DNA from: Desulfovibrio desulfuricans
GTDB lineage: Bacteria; Desulfobacterota; Desulfovibrionia; Desulfovibrionales; Desulfovibrionaceae
Length of the DNA stretch: 64,000 nucleotides
NCBI RefSeq assembly: GCF_024460775.1
Contig: NZ_JANFYZ010000001.1
Coordinates: forward strand, 248,001-312,000
Direction: 5' to 3'
Shown in pieces: positions 8,623 to 18,314 of this stretch (position 1 is its first letter; each line of letters begins with the position of its first letter). Made by a program: the position numbers and the translations under genes. A model generated the notes under the pieces. The model saw only the letters and a list, made by a program, of their open reading frames with translations. It searched no databases and was not told the DNA's origin.

Positions 8623-9621
8623 ATGGCAGTACATTCCTCCATGCTTGAGACCGTCGAATTCGACGATCCCGCCTTAGCCAATCAGCTATTTGGCCCTCAC
8701 AATGCGCATCTTGAGCTGTTGGCCGCAGCCAGCGGGGCCTCCATAGGCAGCCGTGGCGCCAGCATTCTTATTGAAAGCCCAGACATGAACACGCGGCAGG
8801 TTCTGTGCAATGTTTTTGTGCAGTTGTACGAGCTGCTGCGCGGCGGATTGTCGCTGAGCCAGCAGGATATCGCCCGCAGTTACGAGATGCTGCGCACGGA
8901 TCCTGGCCTGAATCTGGAAAAAATTTTCAAGGATGCTGTTTTCGTCAACACTCCGCGCAAAACGGTCACAGCACGCAATGTTGCCCAGCGCACCTACCTT
9001 GACTTGCTGCGGCGCAATGAGCTTGTTTTTGCGGTTGGGCCGGCCGGTACTGGCAAAACCTATCTCGCTGTCGCCATGGCGCTGTCCATGTTTCAGCAGC
9101 ACAGGGTTAAACGCATTGTGCTGACGCGCCCGGCGGTGGAAGCGGGCGAACGCCTTGGCTTTCTGCCCGGCGATCTGGCCGACAAGGTCAATCCTTATCT
9201 GCGCCCGCTCTATGACGCCCTGCACGACATGATGCCCCAACCCAAGGTGGCGTCCATGCTTGAAGTGGGCTCCATTGAAGTTGCGCCCCTGGCCTTCATG
9301 CGCGGGCGCACCCTTAACGATGCCTTTATCATTCTTGACGAAGCGCAGAATACCACGCAGGAACAGATGAAGATGTTCCTCACCCGCATGGGCTTTGGCT
9401 CGCGCATGGTTGTAACTGGCGACACCACCCAGATCGACCTGCCCATGCAGCCCGGCGGCCAGCGCCCACGCTCTGGCCTTATCCACGCGCTGAATATCCT
9501 TGCCAAAGTTCCAACCATCGCAGTGCATCACTTCACCAAGGCCGACGTAGTGCGGCACCCCTTGGTGGGAGCAATCGTAAACGCCTATGATAATGCAGAA
9601 AAAAGCGACACGTCCAGCTAG
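8623..9621 (+). CDS. phoH: PhoH-family ATPase
   Basis: 332 residues. P-loop GPAGTGKT is near residues 140-147 and the Walker B-like FIILDEAQNTT is near 242-252, followed by GDTTQIDLP, all typical of PhoH/YbeZ. An N-terminal KH-like segment of about 100 residues (LELLAAASGASIGSRG) is also family-typical. PhoH proteins are cytoplasmic ATPases linked to RNA metabolism and, with YbeY, to 16S rRNA processing and ribosome quality control. The order phoH, PgpH-like HD gene, ybeY is a widely conserved cluster. The start has GAGAG about 8 bases upstream. The next gene begins inside its 3' end. Confidence 0.95.
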   Translation: MAVHSSMLETVEFDDPALANQLFGPHNAHLELLAAASGASIGSRGASILIESPDMNTRQVLCNVFVQLYELLRGGLSLSQQDIARSYEMLRTDPGLNLEKIFKDAVFVNTPRKTVTARNVAQRTYLDLLRRNELVFAVGPAGTGKTYLAVAMALSMFQQHRVKRIVLTRPAVEAGERLGFLPGDLADKVNPYLRPLYDALHDMMPQPKVASMLEVGSIEVAPLAFMRGRTLNDAFIILDEAQNTTQEQMKMFLTRMGFGSRMVVTGDTTQIDLPMQPGGQRPRSGLIHALNILAKVPTIAVHHFTKADVVRHPLVGAIVNAYDNAEKSDTSS

Positions 9622-12022
9622 CATCCTCGCACTCTTTCGCATGTTGCGGGCCCGCCACCATTGTGGTCTGGGGCTTTCGGTACTTGTGCTCACCCTGCTT
9701 TTCATCAGCCTGCTTGCAGGGGCCAATTTTGAGGCTGTGCCTCGCGTGTACGTTGCCGGGCAAGTGGCGGATTCTGACGTCATTGCCGACCGCGACATCC
9801 TTGTTGAAGATGTGCAGGCCACCAAGGCCCGGCGCAAACAGGTGCAGCTTCTGCAACCGCCGGTCTATGATCTGAGTCTTGAACCCTTTACGGCTTTTCA
9901 GAACCGTATTGTGGAGATCATGCGCAGCCTGAACAACGGTATTGATTACCATGTTGGGGTCGAAGGCCCGCTGCACAGGCTGGTGGAAGAACTGACACCC
10001 ACTGTTGCTGACGAAATCTTGCCGGAACTCGCCCAGCCCGAGGCGCAGACATATCTGCTCAAGGTTCTGCTGCCCCAGATTCGCGACCATATGGCAGAAG
10101 GCCTTGTGGGCGACATACGCTCGGCCAGGGTTGACCGTTCTGGCGTTATTGTGCGCAATCTGGATACGAATACAGAAATATTGCGCCCGGATGTGGTCAA
10201 TCTGCCCGATGTGCAATCGTATCTGGCGGAAATTTCTGCCCAGATACGGCAGGTTTCCACCCTGAACCCGCAGTCGCGGCGCGCCATCAACATTCTGCTT
10301 TCCGCAACCATGCCTTCCTCGCTGACGCTGAACCGGGAATCTACCCAAAAGCGCAGCTCTGCCGTCATGTCCATGGTTGAGCCCGTGTATTATCAGATAC
10401 AGAAGGGTGAAATTGTGTTGCGCAAGGGCGAGAGGGTCAGCCGCGAGCAGCAGATCAAGCTGCAAACGCTTTATAAATCCGCTTCTGACCCCATGCACTG
10501 GGATATTGCCGCTGGCGCCTTTTTGTGCTCGCTGGTGCTCTCCATCGGCTTTTTTGTAGCCCCCAGCGGCAAACCCGGCACCCCCCTGCGCTGCAAGGAC
10601 ATGCTGCTCATTTCCTTGCTTCTGCTGCTATTCAGCGCCGGGGCAAAGGCTGTGTACGTGCTTGGCATGCGCATCGACAGTCATTCGTTCATCAATACGC
10701 TTGCCGTGGGCTACCCTGTGGCCGGGGCAGTGGGGCTGGTCGCCATGGTTTTTGCGGCCCGGCGCTATTGCACCATGGCCCTGCTGATCTCGTTCTTTAC
10801 CATGCTCATGTTTCAGGCGCAGTTTTCGCTGTTCCTGCTCCATTTTCTCGGCGGCATGCTGGCCACATGGCTTGTAACCAATGCCCAGAGCCGGCAGGAC
10901 GTGGTGTGGAGCATTGTGCCGCTGACCATCGGCCAGTCCATCATCTGGTTTGGCGCAACCCTGCTGGCCCAAAGCGCCCCCGGCGTCATGCCCACGCAGT
11001 TGCTGGCCGTCTTTATCAACAGCGTGCTTTCGCTCATTCTGCTCTTTGCCGTGAGCCCTGTGCTTGAAATCAGTTTTGGGTACAGTACGCGCTTCCGCCT
11101 CATGGAACTTATGAGCCTTGAGCAACCCCTCATGCAGGAGCTCATGGTAACTGTGCCCGGCACCTACCATCACTCCCTTGTGGTCGCCAACATGGTTGAA
11201 GCCGGGGCCAAGGCCATTGGCGCCAACAGCCTGTTGTGCAAGGTGGCGGCACTGTATCATGACGTGGGCAAGCTCTCGTATCCCGAATATTTCATTGAAA
11301 ACCAGTTTGGCGGGCCCAACAAGCACGACAAGCTGGCCCCGTCCATGAGTGCGCTCATCCTGCTTTCGCATGTCAAAAAAGGCACGGAACTGGCCGAGCG
11401 GTACAAGCTCGGGCAGGATATTGCCGACATTATCAGTCAGCACCACGGCACAAGGCTGATACGCTTTTTCTACCAGAAGGCCCTGAACCAGGGCGAAAAG
11501 CCGCGTGAATCCGATTTCAGCTATGTGGGGCCGCGCCCGCAAACCAAGGAAGCCGCCATCCTCATGCTGGCCGACTCCGTTGAGGCATCCAGCCGCACGC
11601 TCAACGATCCTACGCCCGCGCGCATCAAGTCGCACATTGACACCATCATCAAGGGCATCTTCTCGGAAGGGCAGCTGGACGAATCGGAACTGACATTTAA
11701 GGATCTGCACTTCCTGAGCGAAAACTTCCAGCGCATTCTGACGGGTATTTTCCATCAGCGCATTGCCTATCCTGACGCCAGAATCAATGACGCCGCCCGG
11801 GCTGAAAACAAGCCCAACGGCAAAAACGGCTCTGCCCCCGCAACACATGGTGCAACTGCCCTTACTCCTACCGGGCAGGGCAAACCGTGCGGCGACAAGC
11901 CTTGCAACGGAGACAAACCCGCTGCGGCGCAATCGCCCGAAGTCAAAGCCCTGACGAGCCAGCCTGAGAGCGCCAAACAGGCTGGCATACCTGCCATCCC
12001 TGAAGAAAAGGGGCAGGCATAG
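9587..12022 (+). CDS. PgpH-type 7TM receptor with intracellular HD hydrolase domain (likely c-di-AMP phosphodiesterase)
   Basis: 811 residues. There is an N-terminal membrane segment (about 27-48), a periplasmic 7TMR-HDED-like region (about 50-300), a bundle of hydrophobic segments (about 303-498) and a cytosolic HD domain. HD residues are visible in TYHHSLVV (about 525) and LYHDVGKL (about 556), with further His in SQHHG. PgpH relatives hydrolyse c-di-AMP in Firmicutes, so that substrate is inferred here. The tail (about 730-811) is low-complexity, rich in Pro, Ala and Gly. The start overlaps phoH by 35 bases; ATG 9641 is an alternative, since no strong ribosome binding site precedes 9587. 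Confidence 0.88.
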   Translation: MIMQKKATRPASILALFRMLRARHHCGLGLSVLVLTLLFISLLAGANFEAVPRVYVAGQVADSDVIADRDILVEDVQATKARRKQVQLLQPPVYDLSLEPFTAFQNRIVEIMRSLNNGIDYHVGVEGPLHRLVEELTPTVADEILPELAQPEAQTYLLKVLLPQIRDHMAEGLVGDIRSARVDRSGVIVRNLDTNTEILRPDVVNLPDVQSYLAEISAQIRQVSTLNPQSRRAINILLSATMPSSLTLNRESTQKRSSAVMSMVEPVYYQIQKGEIVLRKGERVSREQQIKLQTLYKSASDPMHWDIAAGAFLCSLVLSIGFFVAPSGKPGTPLRCKDMLLISLLLLLFSAGAKAVYVLGMRIDSHSFINTLAVGYPVAGAVGLVAMVFAARRYCTMALLISFFTMLMFQAQFSLFLLHFLGGMLATWLVTNAQSRQDVVWSIVPLTIGQSIIWFGATLLAQSAPGVMPTQLLAVFINSVLSLILLFAVSPVLEISFGYSTRFRLMELMSLEQPLMQELMVTVPGTYHHSLVVANMVEAGAKAIGANSLLCKVAALYHDVGKLSYPEYFIENQFGGPNKHDKLAPSMSALILLSHVKKGTELAERYKLGQDIADIISQHHGTRLIRFFYQKALNQGEKPRESDFSYVGPRPQTKEAAILMLADSVEASSRTLNDPTPARIKSHIDTIIKGIFSEGQLDESELTFKDLHFLSENFQRILTGIFHQRIAYPDARINDAARAENKPNGKNGSAPATHGATALTPTGQGKPCGDKPCNGDKPAAAQSPEVKALTSQPESAKQAGIPAIPEEKGQA

Positions 12023-12027
12023 GAATC

Positions 12028-12489
12028 ATGGGCGCTGTCAGGGGTAATCAGCCACAGGCAACCGTGCGCATTTTCTGCCGCTATCCGGCCACAGCATGGA
12101 TTCTGCCGCTTGACCGCAGGCAGCAGCGCGCTGCCCTTGCGGCCATGCTTGCCGCTGCAGAGCAGGCCAACGTGCCTGTTGTGCCCCCGGCTGTGGAACT
12201 GCATCTGGTCGATGATGCCGTCATGAGCGCAGCCAACAGGCGCAGTATGGGCTGTCAGGGGCCTACCAATGTGCTTTCCTTCCCCGGTGGCTGCGACAGC
12301 CCCGGCACTCTTCTGTTTTCACTGGATACGCTGCGCAGGGAATGCCTGCTGTACGGGCAGGAGCCGGGCGAACACGCGCTACGCCTGCTGGCCCACGGAA
12401 TGGCCCACCTGTGCGGGCTTGACCACAGCGAGCAGATGGATGCGGTGAGCGACTATTTTATGGTAGTCGCCGCCGAAGCAGTGGCTTGA
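12028..12489 (+). CDS. ybeY: Endoribonuclease YbeY (rRNA maturation factor)
   Basis: 153 residues. The zinc-binding signature H-x3-H-x5-H is visible in AHGMAHLCGLDHSEQM at about residues 124-139, preceded by TNVLSFP, both hallmarks of YbeY. It acts in 16S rRNA 3'-end processing and 70S quality control. It starts 5 bases after the HD gene stop, so it is cotranscribed with phoH and the PgpH-like gene. The N-terminal 30 residues are less conserved. Confidence 0.93.
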   Translation: MGAVRGNQPQATVRIFCRYPATAWILPLDRRQQRAALAAMLAAAEQANVPVVPPAVELHLVDDAVMSAANRRSMGCQGPTNVLSFPGGCDSPGTLLFSLDTLRRECLLYGQEPGEHALRLLAHGMAHLCGLDHSEQMDAVSDYFMVVAAEAVA

Positions 12490-12524
12490 TGCGCCGAAGT
12501 CGCGGTCTGATTGTACAAAATCGG

Positions 12525-13640
12525 CTAGGCGGCCCGCTTTCTGCTCAGCGCCGCCAGGGCCATGCATTGCATTTCACGCAGCTTGCGGGCTGATTCTTCA
12601 CCCCGGTTGTGCCACTCTTCAGGCAGACGCACGGCGTTTATGGCCTTCAGGCCGGGGTAGGCCATGCTGCTCACAGGTGAATTGCTGTCGGCATCCGCCA
12701 GCTTCCAGAAAGGGCGCGAAAGCCCGAGCTGGTTGACCCGCCACAGCAGGTCACGGCGTGTACCGGTGCGCAGGGTAGCAAACATGCCCGCCTTCATGTG
12801 TTCTTCTGCAGCAAGCGCCCCAGCCCTGGCATAGACAGCCGGCAGCCGCAGCCTTTTGGCAAGGGTCAGTGCAAGCGGCACGCCGCGTACTTCGTGCCCA
12901 TAATGATGGGGCAGCAGGGCAGGGTCAGTGCCAATTTTCCCGAGGTCATGGCACAAGGCCATCCACACGGCCATGGCATCGCCCGCGAGTTCGTCCATCA
13001 GTCGCAGGCTGTGCCCCAACACGCTGTTGGCATGCCACTTTACCGGGCCTGCCGGGATGTAACGCGCGCGCTCGTGTTCTTCAAACCAGGGCGACAAACA
13101 GTCCCCCTGCGCCAGAACGCGAAAAAATCGCGCCGGGCGCGGCAAGGCCAGAGCCTTGAGCATTTCCTTGGCCACACGCTCCGCCGGAATGGCCGCCAGC
13201 AAAGTCTTGGGCGTGGCGCGCATCTGCTCAAAAGCCTCGCGGGCTATGCGCCAGTCGGGCCAGCGGGAAGCAAAGCGCGCCAGACGAAAAATTCTTGTGG
13301 GATCATCCGCAAAGGCCGTGGGCGAAGCCGGGCGCATCATTTTGTTGCGCAGGTCGTCAACCGCCTTGGGGTGCATGTGCAGTCGCCCTGCGCTGTCGAG
13401 CGCAAGGGCATTGATGGTGAGATCCCGCGCTGCAAGGTCAGACGCCAGGGTGCCGCCCCGGAGGGGCATGCATTCGCGCCCGTGCCACAGGCAGACATTG
13501 ACGCTTTTACCCACGCAGACCGCATCTGGATGCGCGGCCAAAAAGTCGTCCATGCTTCCTGAAAAGGAAAAGTCCAGCTCCGTGGGCATACGCCCAAGCA
13601 AAAGGTCGCGCATTGCGCCGCCGACGAGGTAGAGTTCCAT
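12525..13640 (-). CDS. CCA tRNA nucleotidyltransferase / poly(A)-polymerase family protein
   Basis: 371 residues. The N-terminal nucleotidyltransferase has LVGGAMRDLLLGR (5-17), followed by TELDFSFSGS where class II CCA-adding enzymes have a DxD catalytic pair. Here the first Asp is Glu (ELD). RDLTINALAL and the neck region DDPTRIFRLARFASR also match. An HD domain follows (ALCHDLGKIGTD, about 228-239) with the usual later His residues, resembling the bacterial CCA enzymes that carry a phosphohydrolase domain. It adds or repairs the CCA end of tRNAs, or acts as a poly(A) polymerase; sequence alone does not decide. Its start codon overlaps that of birA on the other strand. Confidence 0.88.
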   Translation of the reverse strand: MELYLVGGAMRDLLLGRMPTELDFSFSGSMDDFLAAHPDAVCVGKSVNVCLWHGRECMPLRGGTLASDLAARDLTINALALDSAGRLHMHPKAVDDLRNKMMRPASPTAFADDPTRIFRLARFASRWPDWRIAREAFEQMRATPKTLLAAIPAERVAKEMLKALALPRPARFFRVLAQGDCLSPWFEEHERARYIPAGPVKWHANSVLGHSLRLMDELAGDAMAVWMALCHDLGKIGTDPALLPHHYGHEVRGVPLALTLAKRLRLPAVYARAGALAAEEHMKAGMFATLRTGTRRDLLWRVNQLGLSRPFWKLADADSNSPVSSMAYPGLKAINAVRLPEEWHNRGEESARKLREMQCMALAALSRKRAA

Positions 13641-14457
13641 GCCCCCAGTATGTCACAGCCAACCGTTTGAGGGAAGCTCCCCCACTGGCGCTGACAAAAA
13701 TTTTGTTCCGCGTATCTGGCGCTTTGGCGAGGTAGGCTCCTGCCTTGATACAGCAGCAAACCTTGCGGCGCGCGCCTGGCTTGCCCCGTGGGACAGCGTT
13801 CAGGTTGTCAGCCAGACAGCGGGGCGCGGGCAGTTGCGGCGTCAGTGGCATTCGCCTGCGGGCAATGTGTACGCGGCCCTGCGCCTGCCGCTTGTGCCCC
13901 CGTTTGACGGCACGGCGGCGGCACCGGCAGTGGGTGCCCTGCTGGCCGAAGCACTGGCAGTGGACGGTTGGCAGGTGCGTTTGAAATGGCCCAATGACCT
14001 TGTGCTGTGCACGTCGGAAGCCGAACCGAGAAAACTGGCAGGCATCCTGCTGGAGGAGCGTGGCGGGGTGCTGCTGGCTGGCATTGGCATAAATGTTCGC
14101 TGGTCGCCACCGGCGGAGCAGATGAGGGCAGATGCCGCTCTGGAGGCAACCAGCCTTGCCGCCCAGTATAAATCCACCACTTTTGCACCTCCAATGGCCG
14201 AAGCCTTGTGGCAAACCCTTGTAAAGCGCATGTTTTCAGCTTATATTAACTGCCACTCTTTTCCCGAGGGGTGGAGAGCCCGTGCGGAGTCTCTTTTGCT
14301 CTGGCGCGGCGAGAACGTGGAGCTGCGTGACGATGACCGCATCGTACGCGGCTGGCTGGCGGGCCTAGGAACGTCAGGCGGCCTGTGTCTTAACATCAAC
14401 GGACGGCTTGAGGAATTCATTTGCGGTAGTCTCCGGTTGAGCCCTGCGCGGGAATGA
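13639..14457 (+). CDS. birA: Biotin-[acetyl-CoA-carboxylase] ligase
   Basis: 272 residues. It joins biotin to the acceptor Lys of biotin carboxyl carriers. TAGRGQLRRQWHSPAGN (biotinyl-AMP loop), RLKWPNDLVL, RKLAGILLEE and LAGIGINV are the class signatures. There is no N-terminal winged helix, so it is a monofunctional (group I) ligase and not a biotin repressor. A C-terminal SH3-like domain follows (WRGENVELRDDD). The next gene is a biotin-dependent pyruvate carboxylase, its probable substrate. Its ATG at 13639 overlaps the start codon of the divergent CCA gene by two bases; GAGG about 9 bases upstream supports this start. Confidence 0.93.
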   Translation: MPPVCHSQPFEGSSPTGADKNFVPRIWRFGEVGSCLDTAANLAARAWLAPWDSVQVVSQTAGRGQLRRQWHSPAGNVYAALRLPLVPPFDGTAAAPAVGALLAEALAVDGWQVRLKWPNDLVLCTSEAEPRKLAGILLEERGGVLLAGIGINVRWSPPAEQMRADAALEATSLAAQYKSTTFAPPMAEALWQTLVKRMFSAYINCHSFPEGWRARAESLLLWRGENVELRDDDRIVRGWLAGLGTSGGLCLNINGRLEEFICGSLRLSPARE

Positions 14458-14590
14458 CGCGGGATTATGGTCATTCCGGCATGGTTGGGCCTGGGGGCAT
14501 CGCCGCCCAATGCGAAGCACGTAAGCGTGTTTTCGCCGTCTAACGCCGGTGCGTGGGCAGAAATGCGCCGGTAGAAAAGGGCTGAAAGGC

Positions 14591-17500
14591 ATGGCCAACA
14601 AGACATTCTCGGAAGTTCAGGATTTTTTGAAGGGCAAGGTAATACTGGTAGCTAACCGCGGTATTCCGGCCCGTCGCATTTGTCGTTCCATCCGCGAACG
14701 TTTTGACGCGGTAGCGGCAATGACTGCGACTGATGTGGACAAAACGGCCCCTGCGGCCTCAACGGCGCAGGAACTGATGCTGCTCGGGACAGACCCCCGC
14801 GCGTATCTGGATATTGACCGCATTATCGACAAAGCCAAACAACGTGGCGTAGTCGGCATTCACCCCGGCTGGGGGTTTGCTTCCGAGGACACGCGCTTTC
14901 CGCAGCGCTGCAAAGAGGCGGGCATCACCTTTATCGGCGCTACAGCCGAGGCCATGAACCTGTTGGGCAACAAGGTTCAGGCTCGAGAAGTGGCTCGCAA
15001 ATTGGGCATTCCTGTTGTGCCCGGCTCTGAAGGAGCCGTGGATATTCCTACCGCCCGCCAGCTTATCAACGAGATCGGGCTGCCCATCATGCTCAAGGCA
15101 GAAGGCGGCGGCGGCGGACGCGGTATTTTTGCCATCCATAACGAGGCTGACCTGGAAGACGCCTTTTTCAAGGCTTCCACCATGGCTCAGGCTTCTTTTG
15201 GCAATCCGCGCCTGTTTGTGGAAAAGTTCCTTGCCGATGTGCGCCACATTGAAATTCAGGTCATTGCCGACATGTACGGCAACGTGTTCGCCTTTGACGA
15301 ACGCGATTGCACCGTGCAGCGCAACCACCAGAAGCTCATTGAAATCACGCCTTCGCCCTGGCCGGGCATGACCAAGAACCTGCGCGACAGGCTCAAGGAT
15401 TATTCCCGCCGCCTGGTGCGCGCCGTGGGCTACCATTCGCTTGCCACGGTCGAATTCCTCGTTACACCCGACGGTACGCCGTATCTTATTGAAGTTAATA
15501 CCCGTTTGCAGGTTGAACACGGCATCACCGAATGCCGCTACGGCATTGACCTTGTGGAAGAGCAGATCGCCGTGGCCTTTGGCGCGGAACTGCGCTACCG
15601 CGAAGAAAGCCAGCGTCCTTCGTACTGGGCCATGCAGGTGCGCATCAACTGCGAAAACCCGCAGGACAACTTCGCCCCCAATTCCGGCCTCATTTCGCGT
15701 TATGTGTCGCCCGGCGGCCCCGGCGTGCGCCTTGATTCCAATATCAGCGCAGGCTACGAATTCCCCGCCAACTACGACTCTGCTGGCGCTCTGCTCATTT
15801 CGTACGCCACTGACTGGGAAAAGGTGCTTGGCATCACGGAACGCGCCCTGAGCGAATATGTGATCGGCGGCATCAAGACCACCATTCCTTTCTTCCGTCA
15901 GGTCATCAAGCACCCCCTGTTCAAGCAGGGCGGCATCAATACCAACTTCATCGCCACGCATCCCGAGCTCATGGTCTATACCGACCTTGCGCCCGAAGGC
16001 GAGCGCCTTGCCAAGCTGGTGGCCGAAATTTCGGCCAAGGGCTTCAACCCCTACGTGCAGCTTGGCGAATACCGTTCAAGCTCCACCCCCTGTCTTGGAC
16101 CCTTTGAACCTGTGCTGCCGCCCATAAGCACGGCTGCGCGCCGCCAGCCTTCGCCCTATCCGCAGGGCGACCGCATGTCCACGCTGGACTATATCCGTGA
16201 TTCCGGGCTGGTGCACTTTACCGACACCACAACCCGCGACCTCACGCAGTCCAACTCCGGCAACCGCCTGCGCCTTGCCGAAGACAGGCTCATGGGGCCC
16301 TACCTTGACAATGCGGGCTTTTTCTCGCTCGAAAACGGCGGCGGGGCGCACTTCCATGTGGCCATGCTGGCCAACATGACCTACCCCTTCACCGAAGCCA
16401 AGGAATGGAACCGCTTTGCGCCCAAAACCCTCAAGCAGCTGCTGGTGCGCTCCACCAACGTGCTTGGGTATACGCCGCAGCCGCGCAACCTCATGCTCAA
16501 AACAGGCGAAATGATTTGCGACCACTATCAGGTCGTACGTTGCTTCGACTTTTTAAACCATGTGGAAAACATGCGCCCCATTGCCGAAGTGGTCATGGAC
16601 CGCAAGGACGTTATCTTCCAGCCCGCCATTTCCATGTCGTGGGCCAAGGGCTTTGACGTCAAGCACTACCTGGGCGTTACCGAAGCCATGCTGCGCATGG
16701 TGGGCGACATCATGGGCGCAAGCCCCAAGGAAGCCTCGCGCCACATCATTCTGGGCCTCAAGGACATGGCCGGCGTTTGCCCGCCGCGCTTCATGGACGA
16801 GCTGGTCAAAGCCCTGCGCAAAGCCTGGCCCGAACTTGTGCTGCACTACCACAGGCACTATACAGATGGCCTGTTCGTGCCCTCGTGCGGCGCTGCGGCC
16901 AAGGCCGGTGCGCACATCATCGACGTGGGCCTCGGCTCATCGGTACGTTCTTATGGTCAGGGCGATGTGCTTGCCACCATGGCCTATATTGAAGACGAAC
17001 TGGGCCTCAAGTGCAACCTTGATAAAAACGCCATCCGCGACGCCAACTTCGTCTGCAAGCAGATCATGCCCTATTACGACCGCTACTGCGCGCCGTACTT
17101 CCAGGGCATTGACTATGACGTAACGCGCCACGGCATGCCCGGCGGGGCCACTTCCTCCTCGCAGGAAGGCGCCATGAAGCAGGGGTACATTCACCTGCTG
17201 CCCTATATGCTCAAGTTCCTTGAAGGCACCCGCCAGATCGTGCGCTATCACGATGTTACGCCCGGCTCGCAGATCACCTGGAATACGGCGTTTCTGGCCG
17301 TTACAGGCGCATGGAAGCGGGGCGGCGAAGACGAAGTGCGCTACCTGCTGGAAGTGCTGGGTCAGGTCACCCGCACCCCCGAAAAAGAGCTTACGGACGA
17401 AATGCGCCGCGCGCGCCTGAACATCTATCAGGACTGCAACGACGCCTTCCGTAACCTGCTTCAGGGCAAGTTCGGCAAACTGCCGCTCGGCTTCCCTGCT

Positions 17501-18292
17501 GACTGGGTCTACCAGAGCGCCTTTGGCTCTGACTGGAAGAGCGCCATGGCGGCCCGCACCGAGGCTTCGCCCCTTGAATCGCTGGCAGAAGTGAACCTTG
17601 CAGCCGAAGAAAAGGCCTGCGCCGAAATTCTGAAGCGCAAGCCCAACGATGAAGAGTTCGTGCTGTACCTTAACCATCCGGCAGACGCGCTCAAGACCAT
17701 CCAGTTCAAGTCCAAGTTCGGCGATCCCAACAACCTGCCTTTGCATGTATGGTTCGAGGGTCTGAAAGTCGGCCAGGATCTGTACTTCAACGACAGCAGC
17801 GGCAAGCCCCATCATCTCTTGCTGCTCAGCATCTCCACCCCCAACGATGCGGGCATCTCCATCTGCCGTTATGTGCTCGACTCCGAATTCATGAGCTGCG
17901 AGGTTCAGGTTCGGCAGCCTTCGGGCAACGGCGCAAAGAGCACGCTTATGGCCGACACGGCCAACAAGTATCATGTGGCCGCGCCGAGCAACGGCGACTT
18001 GTGGGTCATGTATGTGCATCCCGGTGATGTGGTTAAAGCGGGCGAAGAGCTCTTTAACGTTTCCATCATGAAGCAGGAAAAGGCGGTTCTGGCCCCCATT
18101 GACGGCATGGTGAAGCGTGTGCTCAAAACCGCCGACTTCAAAGAAAACAAGCAAATGGTTTCGGTCAGAGAAGGTGAGCTTATTGTGGAGCTGGGGCCTG
18201 TGCCGCGCGTGTGCGGCAATGAGGCCTGCGGCCAGCCCATTCCTATGGATAACATCGCATTCTGCCCCTATTGCGGTGTGCGCGTAAGTTAA
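14591..18292 (+). CDS. pyc: Pyruvate carboxylase (divergent, with C-terminal zinc ribbon)
   Basis: 1233 residues. It carboxylates pyruvate to oxaloacetate using biotin, ATP and bicarbonate. Biotin carboxylase is at about 10-480 (HPGWGFASED, the Gly-rich ATP loop GGGGGRGIF, EVNTRLQVEHGITE). The carboxyltransferase is at about 535-840; it starts TDTTTRDLTQS where homologues read RDAHQS, keeps an HYHRHYTDG metal-site-like segment, and has the carbamylated-Lys motif LKDMAGV. The biotinyl domain is near 1130-1200 with IMKQE instead of the usual AMKME. The last about 25 residues form a CxxxxC...CxxC zinc ribbon, unusual for this family. The ATG at 14591 has AAAGG upstream. birA precedes and PEP synthase follows. 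Confidence 0.92.
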   Translation: MANKTFSEVQDFLKGKVILVANRGIPARRICRSIRERFDAVAAMTATDVDKTAPAASTAQELMLLGTDPRAYLDIDRIIDKAKQRGVVGIHPGWGFASEDTRFPQRCKEAGITFIGATAEAMNLLGNKVQAREVARKLGIPVVPGSEGAVDIPTARQLINEIGLPIMLKAEGGGGGRGIFAIHNEADLEDAFFKASTMAQASFGNPRLFVEKFLADVRHIEIQVIADMYGNVFAFDERDCTVQRNHQKLIEITPSPWPGMTKNLRDRLKDYSRRLVRAVGYHSLATVEFLVTPDGTPYLIEVNTRLQVEHGITECRYGIDLVEEQIAVAFGAELRYREESQRPSYWAMQVRINCENPQDNFAPNSGLISRYVSPGGPGVRLDSNISAGYEFPANYDSAGALLISYATDWEKVLGITERALSEYVIGGIKTTIPFFRQVIKHPLFKQGGINTNFIATHPELMVYTDLAPEGERLAKLVAEISAKGFNPYVQLGEYRSSSTPCLGPFEPVLPPISTAARRQPSPYPQGDRMSTLDYIRDSGLVHFTDTTTRDLTQSNSGNRLRLAEDRLMGPYLDNAGFFSLENGGGAHFHVAMLANMTYPFTEAKEWNRFAPKTLKQLLVRSTNVLGYTPQPRNLMLKTGEMICDHYQVVRCFDFLNHVENMRPIAEVVMDRKDVIFQPAISMSWAKGFDVKHYLGVTEAMLRMVGDIMGASPKEASRHIILGLKDMAGVCPPRFMDELVKALRKAWPELVLHYHRHYTDGLFVPSCGAAAKAGAHIIDVGLGSSVRSYGQGDVLATMAYIEDELGLKCNLDKNAIRDANFVCKQIMPYYDRYCAPYFQGIDYDVTRHGMPGGATSSSQEGAMKQGYIHLLPYMLKFLEGTRQIVRYHDVTPGSQITWNTAFLAVTGAWKRGGEDEVRYLLEVLGQVTRTPEKELTDEMRRARLNIYQDCNDAFRNLLQGKFGKLPLGFPADWVYQSAFGSDWKSAMAARTEASPLESLAEVNLAAEEKACAEILKRKPNDEEFVLYLNHPADALKTIQFKSKFGDPNNLPLHVWFEGLKVGQDLYFNDSSGKPHHLLLLSISTPNDAGISICRYVLDSEFMSCEVQVRQPSGNGAKSTLMADTANKYHVAAPSNGDLWVMYVHPGDVVKAGEELFNVSIMKQEKAVLAPIDGMVKRVLKTADFKENKQMVSVREGELIVELGPVPRVCGNEACGQPIPMDNIAFCPYCGVRVS

Positions 18293-18314
18293 TTACTACG
18301 CTCACTACTGGAAT

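Noticed and set aside
10628..11932. 434-residue minus-strand ORF opposite the HD gene
   Set aside because: Shadow of the PgpH-like gene; His-rich translation arises from the reverse reading.
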